Source: Serripes groenlandicus (taxonomy: Eukaryota > Mollusca > Bivalvia > Cardiida > Cardiidae). From it: a DNA stretch of 64,000 nt. Shown here one piece after another: positions 59,480-64,000 of the stretch. Below the pieces are notes generated by a model, which was given only the letters and a program-made list of their open reading frames with translations, searched no databases and had not been told where the DNA came from. The stretch covers positions 35,760,694 to 35,824,693 of the forward strand of contig JASEVX010000013.1 of NCBI GenBank assembly GCA_031761405.1, written 5' to 3'. The position numbers and the translations under genes are program-made. Each line of letters starts with the position of its first letter. Position 1 is the first letter of the stretch.

Positions 59480-62300
59480 GCTGGTATTTCATTGGTCGAT
59501 ATATTTAGTAACTCACGTCACTTTTCTCAAATCTGATTGGTCAAGATCATTTTTCGGTAGGCTTGGTTGACACAGGTGTTCCCCAGACACTGTGGCGCCA
59601 TTTGGTTTAAATCAGTCTATTCATCCATTGTCCACGTTTACTTTGACATTTCAATGCCCTATTGTTCGTACACCTGGTCTGATGAAATACCCTATAGTGA
59701 TGGTGAAATCACGAGTCTAAAAATAGCTCGGGGTAAGCGAGCATTACAATGACGTTTAAAACTCTGTCAATATTCGGGTCAACAACTATCAATAACAATA
59801 TTTCTAAATAAAAAAAATAAAAAAATAAAAAAAAATCAGAAAACTGACCATTTTAAGAACAAATGACGTCACTTTCGGTTTGATCATTTCAATCGATAGA
59901 AAATCAGAAATCATTTTCAACGAGTCCAAACACGACTACATTCGGACAAGAAATAAAGGAGATATCGGCATTTACGCATTAAGAAGCCTTTTGACGCACT
60001 TTTAAGCAATAATTTAAAACGACGATAACTAGAGAACTAATAGTCGTAGGATCATATTTTTTTCATATATGAAAAGAACTCAACGAAATCTTTCCAACGG
60101 TATATCAAACTTGAGGATCGGGGCAAGTTCATTTTGGGGGTTTAAAAATCTCTCATATTACATAACTCGAAAACGGCTGAATATTTTCTCTACAACCCCG
60201 GGTTTAAATGAAAGGTTTTGGTGTCCTCTATCATTTGATAACTTAAAACAAAAAAGTTAAAGCGTAAATAGTGAAATGAATTAGTAAAAACCGATTTGAC
60301 AACTTTAATTGGCTTCTTTTCCCAATATATTTGAAATATAATCAAATTGGTACAGTTACATATAACTTCACTGACATTTTCCAAGTGCTTGTATAGTCAT
60401 AATAATAGTTTTCATCATGAAGGATAAACTTTTGAACAGCAGTGTAAAGGGTTATTCTCAGACAAGTGTTAACGTGCAGGTGTTCTTCAGACACTGTGGC
60501 GCCGTTTGGTTTAAAGTAGTCTATTCATCCATTGTCCACGTTTTCTTTGGCATTTCAATGCTATATTGTTCTCACACCTGGTCTGATGAAATATCCGATA
60601 GCGATGGTGAAATATCGAATCTAAAAAAAGATTGGGACATGCGCATCGGTCATTTGAGATCTGGACGTTCTAGAGGTAAGACGTTAAATTTATTGCTTTA
60701 CCATATATGTTTGACTGCGTGCTTCGACTCGACTATATGACATACAAAAGGGATATATCGTGTTTAGCATTTCAAAAGGTCTTTGTCCGTACTTCCGTCA
60801 CCAAATGAACATAATCTGATGACTCTGATAATGGGTCAATGCTAACACACCTGAGAGCAATACGATGAGGGTTATGAGTTCGAAACTCTGTCAATATTCA
60901 GGTTTTGCCAACAGCTATCAATATATGAGTGACTTCTATACGTTACGATATATCTAAAAAACTTAAAAATAAAATAAACTGAGATAACTAGAGAATGAAT
61001 AGTCCTAGGACCATCATTTTTTCAGATTTGAAAAGAGCGCGACGACATCTTTTGAATGATATATTTTTATTTTGTTTGTTTAAATTTTGTTCATATTACA
61101 TAACTCGAAAACGGCTGAAATTTTTATCAATATTCAGGTTTTGAAAATGACAACAGCTATCAATATATAAGTGCAGGCTACACGTTACGAATTCCAAAAA
61201 AAAAAAAAAAATAATTAATATTGAAAATATGATCATTTTAAGAAAAAATTACGTCACTTCCGGTTGGATCATCTCAATCGTTAGAAAATCCGAAATCCTT
61301 TTCAACGAGTGCAAACACGACTACATTCGGACAAGAAATAAAGGAGATATCGGCATTTACGCATTAAGAAGCCTTTTGACGCACTTTTAAGAAATAATTT
61401 AAAGAGAGAACTATTGGTCTTAGGATCATAATTTTTTCATATATGAAAAGGGCTCAACGAGATCTTTTCAACGGTATATCAAACTTGAGGATCGGGGCAA
61501 GTTCATTTTGGGGATTTAAAAATCTCTCATATTACATAACTCGAAAACGGTAAACAATTATTGCGACAAACTTTGGTTTAAATGAAAGCTTTTTGGTTCT
61601 TCTATTATTTAGTAGCATAAAGAGAAAAAAGCGTAAATAGTGATACAAATTAGCAAAAACCGATTTGACAACTTTAATTGGCTTCTTTTCTCAATATATT
61701 TGAAATATGATCAAATTGGTAAAGTCGTGTATAACTTCACTCAAGTTCTTGTATAGGCATAATAATAACTTTCATCATATGGGGTAATCTTTTGAAACCG
61801 CACTGTAAAGTGTTATTCTCAGACAAGTGTTAACACGTTCGTTGCAGGTGTTCCGACGCAGACAGTTTGGCGCCTTTAAATGAGATTAACTTTGTCATTT
61901 CAATGCTCTATTGTTGGTACACCTGGTCTGATGAAATATTCGATAGTGGTTGTGAAATATCGAAACTAAAAATAGATCGGGACCTCTGTCATTTGAACTC
62001 TGGACGCTCTAGAGGTAAGACGTTACATTTATTGCCATACATGTTTGACTATGTGCCGACTATACTAAAGGGATATATCGTGTCGTATGGATTCCTACAA
62101 AACAATGTAGCAAAGGGTAGGTCGAATTTCTCCGCCAGCTCCAACACTTTCTAAATATAGACCCATGATGTCATTCTAAATATAGAACTATTAGAAATAT
62201 CTATTTATAGTAAATGACGTATAATCTATTTATAGAACATGACACATAATCTATTTATAAAAATATGGTGAAATACCGAGTCTAAAAATAGATCGGGATC
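59480..62300. repeat. Polinton right arm: iterated subterminal modules, no gene
   Basis: Module A (CAGGTGTTC..CAGACACTGTGGCGCC ... CACCTGGTCTGATGAAATA ... AATCTAAAAATAG) occurs near 59,573, 60,478, 61,846 and degenerately before the TIR at 62,268. Module B (GACTACATTCGGACAAGAAA ... GCCTTTTGACGCACTTTTAA) occurs near 59,880 and 61,260, with a partial third copy at about 60,960-61,180. No supported coding region. It may hold replication or packaging signals. Confidence 0.8.
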
Positions 62301-62813
62301 TCTGTCATTTGAACTCTGGACGTTCTCGAGGTAAGACGTTACATTTATTGCTTTACCATACATGTTTGACTGCGTGCTTCGGCTCGACTATACGACATAT
62401 TAAAGGGATATATCGTGTTGTATGGATGTCTCGTGTCAGGTTTCCCGAAACAATGTAGCAAAGGTTAGGTCGAATTTCCCCGCCATTATTTTCGAGGGTT
62501 CCAACAACATACCCGCTAGAATCTATTGGTAGAAGGCTAGAGACAAATCGTTGGTGGTCTCGCCCGAAGGGTGCTACTGAAACACTTGCTCCATTGTTAA
62601 AGCTTTCTAAATATAGACCCATGATGTCATTCTAAATATAGAACATTCAAAATGGCCGCCACGCATGCTCAGTCATTGTATAACTACAAAATGGCGTCCT
62701 TACTCGTGTCAATCCTTATATGCAAATGAGATACTATAAATAGTAACTAGGTCAACAAAATGGCCGCCGATTACGTCATCTCTGTTTGGGGCCCAACCGA
62801 CCCCTATACTACT
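62301..62813. repeat. Polinton right terminal inverted repeat, about 513 bp
   Basis: Complement of 45,496-46,008. Ends CCCCTATACTACT at 62,813. Confidence 0.95.
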
Positions 62814-62819
62814 AGAAAG
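62814..62819. repeat. Target site duplication, right
   Basis: AGAAAG, identical to 45,490-45,495. Confidence 0.93.
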
Positions 62820-62993
62820 AGAAACTTATCGTGACGATCAATTTCTATTTGTATAAGATCGTAAATAGATATGCAAATGTATACATCTATGAAACAGCTG
62901 CTCTCTACAACAGCTGCATTTCACTGCAGCCGTCACGTAGTATTTACAAGACATTACACTGTAGTGCGGATTTTTTAGCTTCAAGTAGGAATA

Positions 62994-63203
62994 CGCCATG
63001 GCCGAGTGGTTAGCATCGGGGACTTGAAAGCGAGCGTCCCGTGTTCCATCCCCAGTCACAGCAGGGCGGACATGACCCTTGAACAATGCACATTTCCAGG
63101 CCTAGTACTGGTTTGTTTACCAAGGGATCATGAATAAGTGAACTGTCGCCATGATATTACTGAAATGATATTGAAAACGGCGCAAAACCCTATTAAAAAA
63201 AAA
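62994..63203 (+). mobile_element. SINE type A copy, full length
   Basis: tRNA-like head (CCATGGCCGAGTGGTTAGCA, then GTTCCATCCCCAGTC), body GGTTTGTTTACCAAGGGATC, 3' end GGCGCAAAACCCTATT plus A run. Confidence 0.85.
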
Positions 63204-63354
63204 TCAAGTCGTGTATTGCTAGCATAGGCAGTTCGCCTAACATAAAAATACTTCTGACGAATTTCTTTATTTCTTTCATTACGAAAAGTAGTTTTGAGTA
63301 TGACTTAAATTGCAAACCATTTGCGTATTCGAGAAGGAACTAACGATTTATTGG

Positions 63355-63588
63355 TACCGCATTCGTGGTGAAGTGGTTATAAATTGCCGTCTAGGAACTG
63401 GATACAAGGGCTTGATTCCCGGTCGGATCATACTAAATATACTAGTAATGGCTTCTCGTCTTGGCGCTCAGGTTTGCGAGAATATCGTTTTGACTGATGC
63501 ACCAGTGTCAGGGTGAATAATACCGGTGGTCCTCGTAATATACCAGGAAACCTCGAGAGGGACATAAAGCACCATTCAAACAAAGACA
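63355..63588 (+). mobile_element. SINE type C copy with tRNA-like head
   Basis: Head GTGGTGAAGTGGTTATAAAT and TTGATTCCCGGTCGGATCAT, body GACTGATGCACCAGTGTCAG, 3' end ATAAAGCACCATTCAAAC. Shows that the type C family begins with a tRNA-derived part lost in other copies. Confidence 0.7.
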
Positions 63589-64000
63589 CTTAACATATTA
63601 GATGTTTATATACTAGTAGTTTCAATAGTATTTTAGTTATATCACGATCTCTTCAGTATCCTTTGATGACGTACCCGTACTCGACAAGGTCATGTGCATG
63701 CAAGTCTATCTTGTTGTTGTTGGCCTATTTTCTCACATAAAAATGTATAACTTTATAAACACCCGTTGACAACCATTATAAAGATACATATATTTTAGAC
63801 TTTATAAAGGATATCAGCTTCTGAATATATTAGCAAAGGTTCATATATACAACAATTGGAAACATCGTAAGATAAAACATAAAAACAGAAAGAAAAGAAA
63901 AGTGCAATTCCCATTTATAACAGTGTCATTTCTCTTTCAGATGACTTCTCATAAGGAATAACCTTAGAAATTGTATTTTCATTAAGCATCTTTTGAATTT
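63589..64000. other. No gene recognised
   Basis: A+T-rich flank without a recognisable element. Confidence 0.5.

Larger units (their letters stand above)
45496..62813. mobile_element. Complete Polinton/Maverick (adintovirus-like) element, 17,318 bp
   Basis: Bounded by long inverted repeats starting AGTAGTATAGGGGTCGG and by 6-bp direct repeats AGAAAG. It encodes the full Polinton set: family B DNA polymerase, retrovirus-like integrase, A32/FtsK-type ATPase, adenain-type protease, double-jelly-roll major capsid and penton-like minor capsid. It adds TBP, PC4 and BIR proteins. All reading frames are open. Near-identical TIRs, intact target duplication and intact genes indicate recent insertion. 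Gene order from the right: noncoding arm, PolB, ATPase to protease cluster (minus), then a convergent plus-strand cluster near the left end. Confidence 0.97.

Noticed and set aside
62994..63070. tRNA gene (A and B boxes visible), also at 23,680-23,748 and 5,760-5,817
   Set aside because: No complete cloverleaf; each is the head of a dispersed SINE with a shared non-tRNA body.

Overview
This is eukaryotic, A+T-rich, intron-rich DNA. The host gene structure and the density of tRNA-derived SINEs, MITEs and elements with internal tandem cores point to a bivalve mollusc. I cannot name the species from sequence alone.

Region 1 (1-27,000, minus strand) is most of one host gene, a KDM1B/LSD2-type histone H3K4 demethylase. 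Fifteen coding exons between 26,762 (start codon) and 536 can be chained with GT/AG borders and consistent phases (2,079 nt, 693 codons). The C-terminal exons lie beyond the left edge. The introns are packed with mobile DNA: a TTAA-flanked hairpin MITE (more than 15 copies), a second TTAA MITE, an inverted-repeat MITE, three SINE types, and several elements with internal tandem arrays, including a higher-order array at 18.4-20.5 kb.

Region 2 (27,000-45,490) is mostly non-coding: old repeats, a LINE reverse-transcriptase remnant carrying a nested SINE, microsatellites, and a short plus-strand host gene fragment with a PAN/apple-like exon (43,486-43,713) next to a partial tandem duplication.

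Region 3 (45,496-62,813) is the prize: a complete, apparently young Polinton/Maverick (adintovirus-like) element of 17,318 bp. It has terminal inverted repeats (TIRs) of about 513 bp, in which I see one mismatch, and a perfect 6-bp target duplication (AGAAAG). The minus-strand block encodes a zinc-finger packaging ATPase, two small conserved proteins, a chromodomain integrase, a membrane protein with a PC4-like domain, the penton-like minor capsid protein, a small basic protein, the double-jelly-roll major capsid protein and an adenain-type protease. A protein-primed type DNA polymerase B is transcribed separately on the same strand. The plus-strand block is the unusual part: a possible small nuclease-like protein, a tandem PC4-domain protein, a single-BIR protein, a small membrane protein, and a TATA-binding protein homologue that keeps all four DNA-intercalating phenylalanines. 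Most genes have a TATA-like element (TTATAAG on the minus strand, TATAAAAAG or TATATAAR elsewhere) 25-110 bp before the start. The element therefore seems to carry its own initiation factors plus matching promoters. Several adjacent genes overlap as TAATG or ATGA, which suggests coupled translation.

Region 4 (62,814-64,000) is host flank with two SINEs.
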